Shown one piece after another: positions 28,871 through 39,472 of a stretch of DNA of 64,000 bases (positions are counted from its first letter, which is position 1; each line of letters opens with the position of its first letter). Source of the DNA: Beroe forskalii (lineage: Eukaryota > Ctenophora > Nuda > Beroida > Beroidae). Under the pieces are notes generated by a model that saw only the letters and a list, made by a program, of their open reading frames with translations, was not told the origin of the DNA and searched no databases. The position numbers and the translations under genes are program-made. The stretch lies in the NCBI GenBank assembly GCA_011033025.1, contig WFMF01000091.1, positions 186,001-250,000 on the forward strand, in the 5' to 3' direction.

Positions 28871-29530
28871 TGTGGACGATTTAGAGATTTGGGTGCTGCC
28901 CAATGAAATGTATTTAAGAATATGAAATTGAATCCCAGTTGAAATCTTATATTTCCTTCAACTTTATAGCCATGAAATTGTTATTTGTTATGGGTGTGTG
29001 CTGTAAGTGTAACGGCTTCTTGTCAGAAAAATAAATCTGTGGCAGGAGCAGTTGTAACAAAAATGTACAGATTTTGATCTTGGAAACGGGCACTGGAACG
29101 TGAAATGAATGGCAGAGTTCACGAATTCTTCAAACTACCCGCCAAGAAGTGCCCATCACCCATGACCTCGGGTATTTTCTGCCTAAAACTACTGGCGAAT
29201 TACCGAGTAATATGGTACTCGAAAGTGCTCAGACAGTGCCTAACAATTGACTCAACCAACTCTACCATCATATATCCATAATTGTAAACCATCAAATCCG
29301 GTTAATGGCCAGCCTGCAGCCCGCCCACATGCAATTTTATTCGTTTCAAAATTTGTCACGATTTGCCAGATTTATGTACGTTTACCGCACGCGCGATGCT
29401 GTAATTGCTTCATCGCGCACGTAATGAACATATTCTATACCCATGCGCGGCGTAAAAATATCGCGTAAAGTTTCATCTGACCCTTATTTCACTGAAATAA
29501 TGGTCAGACAACGTCTGACAATAAAAACAT

Positions 29531-30062
29531 TGCTGATGTGTTAATTAAAATATTTTATTTTATTTTTACTGCTATCTCATAAAACTATCAACAGTTCTAG
29601 ATTAATTCTGTTATTTGTTTGAAGTGATTGATCATTTCAGTGAAACAGAAAAATTCTCAAATATGAAATCAAACCCATACACTTTGCACCACTATTCAAC
29701 TGTCAGTTTCGAGATAAAATATCTATTCTTCAGGAACTCCACAAAGTGTGATACAACATTCTCAAATTTGATTGTAATTAGTAGTGTTGTTAAGTTTAAA
29801 ACTGTTATTTCTGTTATTTGGTTTTTAAATAATAATAATAATTTAGACTTTTATATTATAGTGGCACATCAACTTATTTCAATGCACAGCTGTGCCACGA
29901 AAAACATTACTTGCAAAGTACATGTTCTTGAAAATTGAATAAATGGAAACCTGGGTTAAAAGGTGTTTTTTATTGGAAGCTAATGTTTTGATATAATGAA
30001 AGGAAGTGTATTTGAATTAAAAAGATGGTTTAATACCATAATTTATTCTATTTATTCTATTT
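29531..30062. other. AT-rich spacer
   Basis: Between two transposon-like elements. A + strand ORF at 29615-29938 (107 codons) is AT-rich with no recognisable motif, and its composition matches the surrounding non-coding DNA. Confidence 0.35.
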
Positions 30063-31297
30063 GGGATCGTTCACATATTACGTAATCAGCCGAGGGGGGG
30101 GGGAGGGGGTTTCCAAATGATTACGTTTGATTACGAGGGGGGGGAGGGGGGGTTTGGCCAATGATTACGTAATCAAAATATCTAAATTTTCATGAAAATT
30201 TCAAGGATTTTTATGAAAATTTAAAGAATTCTCATGAAAATTTAAAGAATTTTCATAAAAATTTCAAGAATTTTCATGAAAATTTCAAGAATTTTTTATG
30301 AAAATTTAAAGGATTTCCAAATTTTTATTACCAAAAATTAACCATTTGCAGAAAAAATTGTCAAAATTTCATAATTATGATTAAAACATGATCAACTCTA
30401 ACAAAATGTGGTTCAGAATGTATAGTTCCTTTAGTGCTGCCCATAGGGATGTACTCCATTTGTTGAACTCTTCCGAACCACTTCAGTGCCTCTTTGTATA
30501 TAAGGTTTGCTGCTCTGTGCTTGATCAGAGGTTCGGAGGCCTTTCTTTCCCTAGAGCTCTAGAGTTGATGCCAGAGCCGGTCTTGGAGTACATCTGCAGC
30601 TCCATTATCCAGGAATCAATCTTTTTGATGAAGGTGTAGGAAGCTGCAGTCATAGCTGCCGAACCTTGAGATTTTCTTCGGAGGGCACTTTTTGGCCCAA
30701 AAAGGAGGGCAAATACCATAGAAAAGAGGGCTAGGGCTGATCTGGTTCTTGGGTTCTGTCGGCTTTGGTGGCAGATGAGCAGGACACGGATACTGAACTT
30801 TGGTTCCATCGGTTTTGAAGGAGGTTGAGGTGGGACCAAGACGTTGATTTCTGGCTCTTTAGTGGAACTGGGGGCCTCAGGTGTAGAGGAGGAGGAGGAT
30901 GATCTGTTGGAGGTAAAGGAGGATGATGAGCAGATGAGGATGCGTTGGAGGAAGAGAAAGAGGAGGAGGTGTCCATCTCATTGTCAGAGGTGTTGTCGTA
31001 GACTCGTAGGCGAGATTTCCATAGGAAAAACTAAAAGAAGCTTTGAATGTCATCTTCAGGTCAATGATGTTGATGATTGAATTGAAACACACAATACTGT
31101 TCTATTTCTAATTTTTTGTCAGTAAATATAGTTTTTTGGTGACATCAAAAAAACTGAAGGAGGGGGGTTGGGCCATGATAACGTAATATTTTCCGAAAAG
31201 AGGGGGGGTTTGGCCATGATTACGTTTGATTACGGAGGGGGGGGGGAGGGGGGTAAAAAATGCCCAAAAATTGATTACGTAATATGTAAACGATCCC
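30063..31297. mobile_element. GGGATCG-family TIR element, copy 3 (1.24 kb)
   Basis: Starts GGGATCGTTCACATATTACG and ends CGTAATATGTAAACGATCCC. Subterminal G-runs (GAGGGGGGGGGAGGGGG) and GATTACGTTTGATTACG occur on both sides. Tandem AAAATTTCAAGAATTTTCATG lies at 30185-30310. The interior has overlapping ORFs on both strands (30388-31092), one Ser/Pro-rich; none shows a transposase signature. It could carry captured host or satellite DNA. Confidence 0.85.
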
Positions 31298-31703
31298 TTT
31301 CTACTTTATAGCTGTGTCAAGTACCTATTTCTTCTAAACTTCTCATAATACCCTAACTATATCATAAGTTCATGGCCTATCTTGAAATAGATTGAAGGAG
31401 TGGAGGTTAATTTAAATTATGTCTTGGACTTATGACATTCTTTTATAATTAGTGCACTGTCGTGATAAACCTCCTAATTATTAAATTCAGTCCTCTTTAC
31501 TCTTAACATGATCATCACTTTTACTTAATAAATGCTTTTTATGTTGTCTTTTCTTGTATTGTTATGTTAACAGCATCCTTGTTGAACAGGAACCCCTTCT
31601 CTTGTTCCAGCTTCATCGTTATTAGAGACTGTTTGATGCTGTTTGAAGAGAGTGTGGTGACTCTTCAGGTAACTGGTTCTCCTTTCCAGCGGTGCGCGGA
31701 CAG

Positions 31704-31951
31704 AACACCACTCGAACAAAACACCACCAGGTCAAAACACCACCGGGCAAAACACCACCTGGACATAACCCCATCTTAGAACTGCAATATGTGCGCAGAG
31801 TACTGTCGTGCAACTGATTGATACCTGTATTACTTTTAGTTCGTGTGTGATGCCACAGTACTTTGCACGCATATTGTAGTTCTAAAGTAGGGTTATGTTC
31901 GGGTGGTGTTTCCTGGGTGGTGTTTTGACTGGGTGGTGTTTTTTCCTACCA
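31704..31951. mobile_element. Palindromic MITE with AACACCACC repeats
   Basis: Left AACACCACTCGAACAAAACACC and CACCTGGACATAACCC are mirrored by GGGTTATGTTCGGGTGG and GGTGTTTTGACTGGGTGGTG. Inner arms TAGAACTGCAATATGTGCGC and GCACGCATATTGTAGTTCTA also pair. Confidence 0.85.
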
Positions 31952-32994
31952 TCCTTTCCGGCATTGGATAACACTCCCAATGTAATGGATAGAATTTTCG
32001 CTAACTGTAGAAATACATATAGATGTAATGGGTGCTAAGACACTAGCTATATCGTAATAGAACACATTATTGACCAGGAATTTTTTTTAATAGAAACCTA
32101 AATTATGAAGTACTTCAAAATGGGGGGACCAAAGGGGGAATGGGGAAATAAATTTGGAAATAAAAGGGGTACAAAGTTTGTCCAATGTTAACTGACCCCC
32201 TCACCAGGGTCAGGCAATGTCAGCCAATACAAAGGAGAATATTCCATAACCAAGCCCATTGCCCAAACGGCCAAACACCCCAAAAGGGGGAGTATCCAAA
32301 ATTTTTAAACAGAAAATTTATACAATTTGTGAATCTACAATGGATGTTTAACATGTTATTAAAACATTTGAGGTTAGCCTAGCTTGGTATAGGAAAACAG
32401 TTTCATGATTCATTTAAAAGATAATTTGTTGATGATTCAAGATATTGGCAACATTTGCTTTCAATTAATTTACCACTTATTAGAATAATGGCTGAATATG
32501 AACAATACAATATAGAATATCACAGCAATCCCTCTAAAAGGAAAAGGAAAAAACAAATCATCAATGATCTCAAGAAACAAGTAAGTTCTTCAACTGATCA
32601 TTGTTTTCTTATTGGTTATGAGAATATTTATAATAGTAACTCAATGACTTGTACTGATGATGATTTGAAAGTACTTTGCATTATTAAAAAGTCAGCTCAA
32701 TGTGGTTTTTGTGTTGTGGAACTAGGCAATTACAGTCTTTTACTACTTAGTATCAGTATCACCATTATATTAAGAAGCAAGAAAACGCTCCAATCACCAT
32801 GTAGAGGGGCTTGCCACCCTCTCGCAACATTAAGTTATAATGACTCTGTATTACATGGTTACTGTAACAGATATTGATTACAATAATGATAACATATAAA
32901 GCTAAATGACGTATCCACGTAATTCATGACAATCCTGAATAAAAGTATAAACAATACAGTACCTACAACAAACAATTAAAGTGCAGACATACAG

Positions 32995-33995
32995 AACTTT
33001 CAAAACGTAAATTGTTCAAAATACATGGACATGATTATACTCAAAGTTCATGCTTTTTGTACGAGAAATCTATTGAAAGCATTATCTACGTCCTGAATAA
33101 GGGAATATTTTGGCCAATAGGGATAGTACCCACATACTGTCATGAATTTCAACTGTATACCAGAAATAAAGAATACCAAGTAAAGAAGTAAGTAATTCAC
33201 CAATATCGTAATAAGATTATAGTTACACTCTCTTACCCTCATACAGTGAATTTGATGATAATAGCAACTCTGAAGAAGTTGCCCCTGATAGCTCAGATGA
33301 GCAAGGCGTTAGATAAATCTCAATTGGGAGATTGCTGGTTCGATTCCCATTTCTGAAATTCTGAATACCGTGGTGAGAAAATCTGGCAGGTTGTCAGAGT
33401 GACCAATCACGCGGTCCAGTCGTTCAATCAACACAGTGTACAGGAGAGTTCAGACGCCAGTAGGAGGATAAAATTATCTTAGCCGATCCTTATTAATTGA
33501 CTATAGTTGAATTCATAGATTCCGGCAATAAGTTGTAAAGCGGTTGAAAGAACTCAATCTTCAATGTGAGTTCAATGAAACAATGGTCAATCAGTTGTGA
33601 ATGGACAGCGGTCACTGGAGTACGTTCTACTACTAATTGGGGGACAGACCTTCGAGAGGCTCGGGCAACCATGAGGCTCTTGGGCAGTGTCTTAATGTGC
33701 TGGAGGAATGTGGGTGGAACAAGTCCGTTCCTCTCCAGTTCCCAGAATCCCAGCAGACATTAGTATACCATTACTGTCGATAGGAGTCATCTCCTGTGTC
33801 TTCGGGGACGGCATTTCGGCTCCTGGATACTAAGGATCAATTCGGTCTGTGTTGGCGGACTCGTCACTTGCCTTGTTATGTTCAAGACGACCAGTCCTAT
33901 GGGCCTAGCTTATGATTCTGCTCAGTTTATGTTAAAGATGTCAGTTCCTGCGCAGAAGTAGGGGTCAAAATACTCTGCCCAAAATACTCTGCCCA
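32995..33995. repeat. Dispersed repeat S, copy B
   Basis: Same order of blocks as 6372-7430 in the same orientation, with indels and substitutions. The + ORF at 33566-33763 corresponds to the same repeat. It contains the tRNA-like segment at 33282-33358. Confidence 0.85.
33282..33358 (+). other. tRNA-like segment, SINE-type, copy B
   Basis: CCTGATAGCTCAGATGAGC and GGTTCGATTCCCATTTC resemble a D-arm/A-box and a T-arm/B-box 36 bp apart. Stem pairing outside the D-arm is poor, so a working tRNA is unlikely. Confidence 0.5.
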
Positions 33996-34245
33996 AATTG
34001 GTAAATAGGTAATTAGGTAGTAGGTAGGTAGGTAGGTTACAGGTAAAATGAAGGCCGAAGGGGCACAGATCCATGCACCATGGACCCTCACATTGCAAAT
34101 CGGTCAGTGGTCACGTGAACATAATAAGCATTAGATTGGTAAAATGTCAATGATAATTCGAAGTACTTTCAGTGGCCTATATCGATCAAAATAGTATTAT
34201 ATTCAAGCATAACAAAAGTCAGGAAATAGCAATTTAAATTGACTA

Positions 34246-34570
34246 GCAGAACCCATGGCCTCCGGCCATCGTTCACAATTTTTTTTGCTCCAGCAATTGG
34301 TACAGTAAAATGCAGTACTGTAGTTCTTATCAGTGATCAGGTCATATTTTAATTGGGTGTGCCTACTCCTCTATGTGATGTCTATATGTCAGGTCTTCAT
34401 GTGGTGTCAAACGTCACTGGTACTCTGGTATGAACATTCCGATCATCGGCAATCGGCATGCTCGATTGGGTACTGAGTGGTGTCAGAAAAATCTGTGGCT
34501 ATATATAAGCCACCGGACAGACAGAAATCATAAACCGGACAGACAGATATATATTTATTTATTTACCTAT
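34246..34570. repeat. ACTAGCAG-type repeat end
   Basis: GACTAGCAGAACCCATGGCC then TCCGGCCATCG resembles the GACTAGCAGGCCCGTTGGGC starts at 59086, 59904 and 60204. The far end has GGACAGACAGA twice, then ATATATTTATTTATTTA. It looks like a decayed copy of a widespread non-autonomous element. Confidence 0.5.
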
Positions 34571-34649
34571 TTATATATTTATATATGAGGAAGAATTATA
34601 AGTAGTAAGATTTGTTGAGTCAAATAGGCTATGCTGTAGTCAAAAAAGC

Positions 34650-34860
34650 CAAGTAAGGAAGTGACTGGTCACTGGACGGGGGAACGGACACTTCATCTTA
34701 CGACACTTAATCTCGCGATGTGTCAACTCTATGCTAAGGTAAGGGTCAGAGTTAGTAGTGTTCCGGTTACGGTTATGGTTATGGTCAGGGTCAGGACAGG
34801 GAGGTGTCCTGAGATGGAATGTCATGAGATGAAATGTCATACACCCACTGGACTCTACTG
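34650..34860. repeat. Degenerate GGTTA-rich tract with mirrored flanks
   Basis: GGTAAGGGTCAGAGTTAG, then GGTTACGGTTATGGTTATGG and GTCAGGGTCAGGACAGGG is a degenerate telomere-like tract. The flanks carry inverse AGGAAGTGACTGG-like and GAAATGTCATACACCC words. The ORFs here are repeat artefacts. Confidence 0.45.
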
Positions 34861-34939
34861 GCTTTTCTGTTTAGGCCTTAGATATTAGATAATTTTCTTT
34901 TTAGGCCATTATTGAAATGATGCTTTCAATCGACTTCTG

Positions 34940-35655
34940 CCAACCCTCTAAACATAGAGTATAATCATGCCTATGTTGCAACATTTTGGAAACTTCCGTT
35001 ATTTTGCCAAAATGTATAAAAGTGGGCGTGGCCCTTATTGGCCAAAATATTGGGACTGCAGTTTTTATATTGGTTTAATCGATTTCTCAGTTCAAAAACA
35101 TGGGTTAAGACTATAATCATGCCTAAGTAACAAAGTTTTGGAAAGTTCTGATTTTCAGCCAAAATATCCACGAAAACAAGTGGGCGTGGCCCATACTGGC
35201 CAAAATATTGGGTTGAGAGCTTAGATAATGGTTTTAATCGATTTCTCGGGTCAAAAAACATGGGTCTAGAGTATTATCACGCCTATATTCCATTTTTTTT
35301 TGAAACTTTCGATTTTTAGCAAAAATATCCATGCAAAAAGTGGGCGTGGCCCCTACTGGCCAAAATATTGGGTCTAGAGCTTAGATAATGGTTTTAATCG
35401 ATTTCTCGGGTCAAAAAACATGGGATAAGAGTATAATCATGCCTTATTTGCCATTTTGTGAATTTTTAGTGATTTTCGCTAAAAATTCCCACGGTCAAAA
35501 AAGGGCGTGGCCATATCTCGAAAAGCGCCGACCGAATTTTCGGGGATTCCGGTTTGGTGACTCCTGGGACCATAATGAATCGAAAAAACAGCCTAAGTCA
35601 TTGCCCCAAGTTAGTTCCCTAACTCGTCAAAATTTGTCAGTTTTCTACCGGACTA
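34940..35655. repeat. Tandem repeat R, copy B, inverted relative to copy A
   Basis: Units read AAAGTGGGCGTGGCCC, CAAAATATTGGGTCTAGAGC and TTTTAATCGATTTCTCGGGTC. The last unit carries the end module AACAGCCTAAGTCATTGCCC, as in copy A. The + ORF at 35388-35750 is the repeat translation seen inverted at 5574-5870. Confidence 0.85.
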
Positions 35656-35789
35656 TTATGGTTATCTTACGAAACAATACCTATCAAATCCATTCTTTGG
35701 ACTCTTGCATGGGAGTTTTTATTTTCGTGAGAGTACTGTCAAGGATTTAAAACGATAATAAGTAGACTGTATGTATATTAAAAACTCAC

Positions 35790-37101
35790 TAAGGGCGGTG
35801 CTGCAAGTGAGTTCTCCAGCTCATCTCTGAATTTGGTGCTGAGTAGTCCCCCCACTGAGCGTGTCTTGACAAGCTCCTCCAGCTCTCCGTCAACTTCCTG
35901 TCAATTGTATGGAATTACTTGTATATCTGCTGGTGCTCTAGTGTAGTCTCATGAACAAGGAACATATTTTGTATTTTGCATGCATTGATTTAAATCCTGT
36001 TATGGGGGTGTGTTAAGTTTTAAGGTGATACTGACAATTGAAGGCAAACATATTTTTTCAAACGGGGGAGTTATTTTGAAAAATGTAAAGTCCGGTTCTG
36101 GGTGAAATAGCAAACTGAGGTATAGGTTATTTTGTGAATTTTTGAAGGTTTTTATGAGTTTAAATGGCCAAATTTAGATTCAATTCTCTTCAAGATTAGT
36201 TTGCCCATCACCATTGATGTAGTAAATGATGAGCAAACTAATTCTTCAAATAGGTGGCAAAAATTGCCACCTTTTGTTCCAAATTTATAGGCCATTGCCT
36301 CTTTGGTGTGTGGTCTTCACACGGTATTTTTTAATCCGATTATAAAAAGATTAATAGCTCTTCGAAACAAAGCGGTTGGGACCAAAAGCTAAGGTCTACC
36401 TCCTATGGTATAATAATTTGCTTTTCTGGGCCTAGAACCCAAAGCCTCACTTGGGCACTAGTTGCACCAGATAGAGTTAGACTGAAACCCCCTCAAATTG
36501 GTGTTCATGTCCAGGCCATCGTGACAAATTATCATATCAAGAGTGACCCGTTTCCCACCCTTACAGTCAAAGATATTTGAATTGAAAATTTTGACTGACT
36601 GTAAGATTTGGATGGTAATACCAAAGCATGACCTACTTGAGGTGTGGCCAGGCAGTCTGCGCTGTCTACTTCAATCTGTGTACTGTTGTCCAGTTCGAAG
36701 ACACTGTCCACCTCGTCATCAGGAGGTGGTGTGAGACTCCCCACTGCGTCTCCGTTGGTAATGGCAGTGTCAGGAGCAGTCTCTAGCTCAGGGGGTTCTT
36801 TAGAGGGTTCTATCTGAGGCTCCCAGTCGGGGTTCCCTGCTTTCATCCGTCTCAGTTCAAACATCCGCTCTCTGTGGAGACATTCAGATTAAAGACAACT
36901 ATCTAGAACTATGAGGTGTTTCACAATGTTGATTCAATGGTTTATACCTCACTAAAACTTTACTATGCTGCAGGAACAGCAAGGTGAGCCCTTCGCATGA
37001 ACACAACATTGGAATGTGAAGTTTACTAACCCTCTGGAGAGGGATAAGGACTCCCTGAGGGGAGGGGGTGGGGCCGGGAACTCGTCTTCTCTCAGGGACA
37101 T
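35790..37101 (-). CDS. Unrecognised minus-strand gene, three exons
   Basis: Exons 37101-37031, 36871-36637 and 35897-35790 join in phase: GG + A across the first junction, phase 0 across the second (CAA/GTAGGT to CAG/GAAGTT). The product starts MSLREDEFPAPPPPLRESLS, continues ERMFELRRMKAGNPDWEPQ, then a Pro/Glu/Thr-rich stretch (EPPELETAPDTA, TPPPDDEVDS), and ends EVDGELEELVKTRSVGGLLS with KFRDELENSLAAPPL before a donor TTA/GTGAGT. If that donor is unused, a stop follows four codons later. The Met at 37101 may be the start or may just follow an acceptor (GTTAG). Low-complexity acidic/proline protein; no family recognised. Confidence 0.65.
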
Positions 37102-37712
37102 CTAACGGGTCTAACTGAGTAACTGGGGTGCTGTGTCAGAAGCGTTCTACACTCAACAGGGTATACAGACAATAGCAAGGGCAAGCAGGTGGTAATGTAG
37201 GAGGGGTTTACGATACTGATGATAATTATAAGAGTTTGACAAAATCACTGGATTATAATTACACGAAATGTACAATCAAGCTTTCTATAGGTCCTCGGAT
37301 AACTGCTTAGAAGCTTTTAAACAGTGCACACACGAGGCTATGCACGTATCAATCGTACATGCCCACAAAACAAAAGCCCCTTCGCTCAATACAGTTACAC
37401 GCACCTAATATGAGTGTGTTAAGCAGGCTTTATAATTTACTGCTCTCTTCGCTTGTCCACTAGGCCGCACAATGGCAGGTCATTGCCCCCGATTTACATG
37501 GGCTATGTGATCATACTGGTACCACTTTGTGAGTCGTTAGCAAGGCTGGAGGTGGTAATACTCTCCTCCACACTCCCCTGTGCAGTGTTTGGGGAGGCGC
37601 CTGATCACCCCTGGAGCACGCCCCAAGCAGCCCAGCAGTGTTTGGGCAGTCCTCTTATTCGTAATACGTTCATACTTCATTACCATGTTCAAGGCCGAAG
37701 AGATCAAGCCAA

Positions 37713-38690
37713 ATATTTTGGAAAACACGTTTATTAGATAATGGTTTACCCAAAAGGTACACCCCATGGGCCAACTTTTTGGCCGGCTTAGTACCCCCTG
37801 ACCCACTGGCACCGGCGCCAAAAGTGCGCCCAAAAACTAAAAGCGACTTTTACGGGATCCCCAAAAAATTGTTGGTCCCCAAACTTTTTTTTGGGGACCT
37901 TAATCAAAATTCCGCTCTATAACATAAGTGCGAAATTTAGTTTTGAAGATGTTAAGTCCATCATCGCAAATTCAAAACCGCAAACTGAGATAATAGTGAT
38001 TTTGTGTTTTTTCAGAGGTTTTTTTGGTATGTCTCCCATGTAAACGGGGCTGAGTGACGTCACAGATCTAAAGGTCAATTTTTCTGTATCCTAAACCTAA
38101 CCATGACCCTAACCAAAACCCTAACCTTAATCCTTACCCTAACCCTAACAAATCTTGACCCTAATCCTGACCCTAACCCTAGTCCTTAAAGCGCTAGGTG
38201 CGCTTAATTATATTTTTCTGAGTGACGTCATTGTCATAGATAATGAAGGCTCCCGTTTACATGGGAGACTAGCCGTTTTTTTGGACCTCAAATCGCCATT
38301 TTAATAATTTAGCAGCAATCAACCCCAAACTTTCAGAGAATACGTAACTTCACGCTCTTTATCGAATAAAGTTGTGCTTATTCAAAAGTATTGATATTTG
38401 GTCAAGTTATGGGCCAAAATTTAGGTTTGCGCGACACGCGTATGCCCATATATGGTCATACGTTTTTCGGCCATAACTTGGCCATTTTTTTGAGATATCG
38501 ACTTCAAATTTTTATGGTTACTTAGGTGACCATTATACTTATCTATCGATTGCACACTTCAGATCCCGTCCAAGTCGCTTTTGAAAAATGCGCCAGTGGG
38601 TCTTGTGGGTACCAAACCTGGCCAAAAAGTTGGCCCACCTTTTGGGTCAGCCATTATCTCAGAAACGTGTTTTCCACAAAATTTAACTTA
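37713..38690. mobile_element. Foldback element with about 110-bp imperfect arms
   Basis: TTTTGGAAAACACGTTTATT, ATGGTTTACCCAAAAGGT and GGGCCAACTTTTTGGCC on the left are mirrored by GGCCAAAAAGTTGGCCC, ACCTTTTGGGTCAGCCAT and AACGTGTTTTCCACAAAA on the right. The inner arms continue with ACCCACTGGC and GCCAGTGGGT. A second element (38028-38267) is nested inside. Confidence 0.85.
38028..38267. mobile_element. Nested hairpin element carrying telomere-like CCCTAA repeats
   Basis: Ends GTCTCCCATGTAAACGGG and CCCGTTTACATGGGAGAC are exact inverses. Inner GAGTGACGTCA occurs near both ends. The middle (38095-38180) is a degenerate run of CCTAACCCTAA-type words such as CCCTAACCCTAACAAATC. Confidence 0.85.
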
Positions 38691-38756
38691 AATTTAAGCT
38701 AGTTCAAAATTTGGATTAACTTTAACAACAATTGGGTCATACAAGCGAATTACTGC

Positions 38757-39130
38757 GGAAGACTCCCGGGAGTCCTACGGGAGTACTCCGAGATCCCCGG
38801 GAGTCCTACGAGAGTACCCCGGGAGTCCTACGGGAGTCTTTCTGGAGTACCCTGGGAGTCTTCCAGGAGCACTCCGAGAGTCCCCCGGGAGTACTCCAAG
38901 AGTCCCCCGGGAGTACCACAGGAGTACCCTGTGAGTCATTTGGCCGGGGTACCACGGAAGTCCCGTGGTACTCCCGTAGGACTCCCGTGTTACCTCCGTA
39001 GGACTCCCGTGTTACCTCCGTAGGACTCCCGTGTTACCTCCGTAAGACTCCCGTCTCCCGTGGTACTCCGGTTTGACTCCCGGGGTACTCCCGTAGGACT
39101 CCCGGGGTACTCCCGGAGGACTCTCGGACT
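38757..39130. repeat. GGGAGTCCTAC array arranged as a giant inverted repeat
   Basis: The left half (38757-38950) repeats CCGGGAGTCCTACGGGAGTA. The right half (38955-39130) repeats the inverse, GTAGGACTCCCG. Unit spacing is 13-27 bp. The whole block can fold into one long stem. Confidence 0.9.
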
Positions 39131-39283
39131 CGGAGGATGGGCAGATGGCTCCAAGTTTCGCTGTGACCCTGACTGTCATTGTTAAACTTAAGTCAATGTA
39201 AATGATTTCCAGGCACACAAAAATGACGGCCATATAGACACAGTAGAAATTTGAGGTGTTCTCAGTGCCAGTGTTTCAGGGAC

Positions 39284-39412
39284 ATGTCGACCTCCTGCGT
39301 GTGCGGCTTTTTCAATTTCATGCGCTGCGTAATCTTGCGCGACTCACTGACTCAGTCTGTTATTAACAGCGCAGTGAACCGCACACGATAACGTTCGGCG
39401 ACTTAGCGTGCA
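39284..39412. mobile_element. Hairpin MITE, GCGCGGCGTAA family, copy 4
   Basis: GTCGACCTCCTGCGTGTGCG, GCGCTGCGTAATCTTGCGCG and ACTCACTGACTC are loosely mirrored by CAGTGAACCGCACACGATAA and CGTGCAAGAGAGGG. More diverged than copies 1-3. Confidence 0.6.
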
Positions 39413-39420
39413 AGAGAGGG

Positions 39421-39453
<33 letters not shown>

Positions 39454-39470
39454 TCTTTTTTTTTTTTTTC
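39421..39470. repeat. (CTTTTTTTTT)n tract directly after a minus-strand splice donor
   Basis: Four runs of eight to thirteen T separated by C. On the minus strand it is a poly(A)-like tract starting at the donor GTGAAAAAA of exon 39596-39473. Confidence 0.8.
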
Positions 39471-39472
39471 AC

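Larger units (their letters stand above)
24455..29520. mobile_element. 5.07-kb MULE-like foldback element with 10-bp TSD
   Basis: The left end TGTCAGACGTCGTCTGACC (24455-24473) and right end GGTCAGACAACGTCTGACA (29502-29520) are inverse. Directly outside both is ATAAAAACAT (24445-24454 and 29521-29530), a 10-bp target duplication. Deeper end sequence also matches: GGTCAGATGAAACTT on the left against AAGTTTCATCTGACC on the right, then TTTTACGCCGCGCA on both. The left TIR is interrupted by two hairpins (24478-24525 and 24546-24599). The interior holds a 40-bp satellite (26450-28870) and no recognisable transposase. A 9-11-bp duplication fits Mutator-like elements, so MULE-like is an inference; it must be mobilised in trans. 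Confidence 0.75.

Noticed and set aside
32455..32877. 140-codon + strand ORF with a basic stretch
   Set aside because: AT-rich, no family similarity, no exon borders or promoter; it may be chance or an old transposon fragment.
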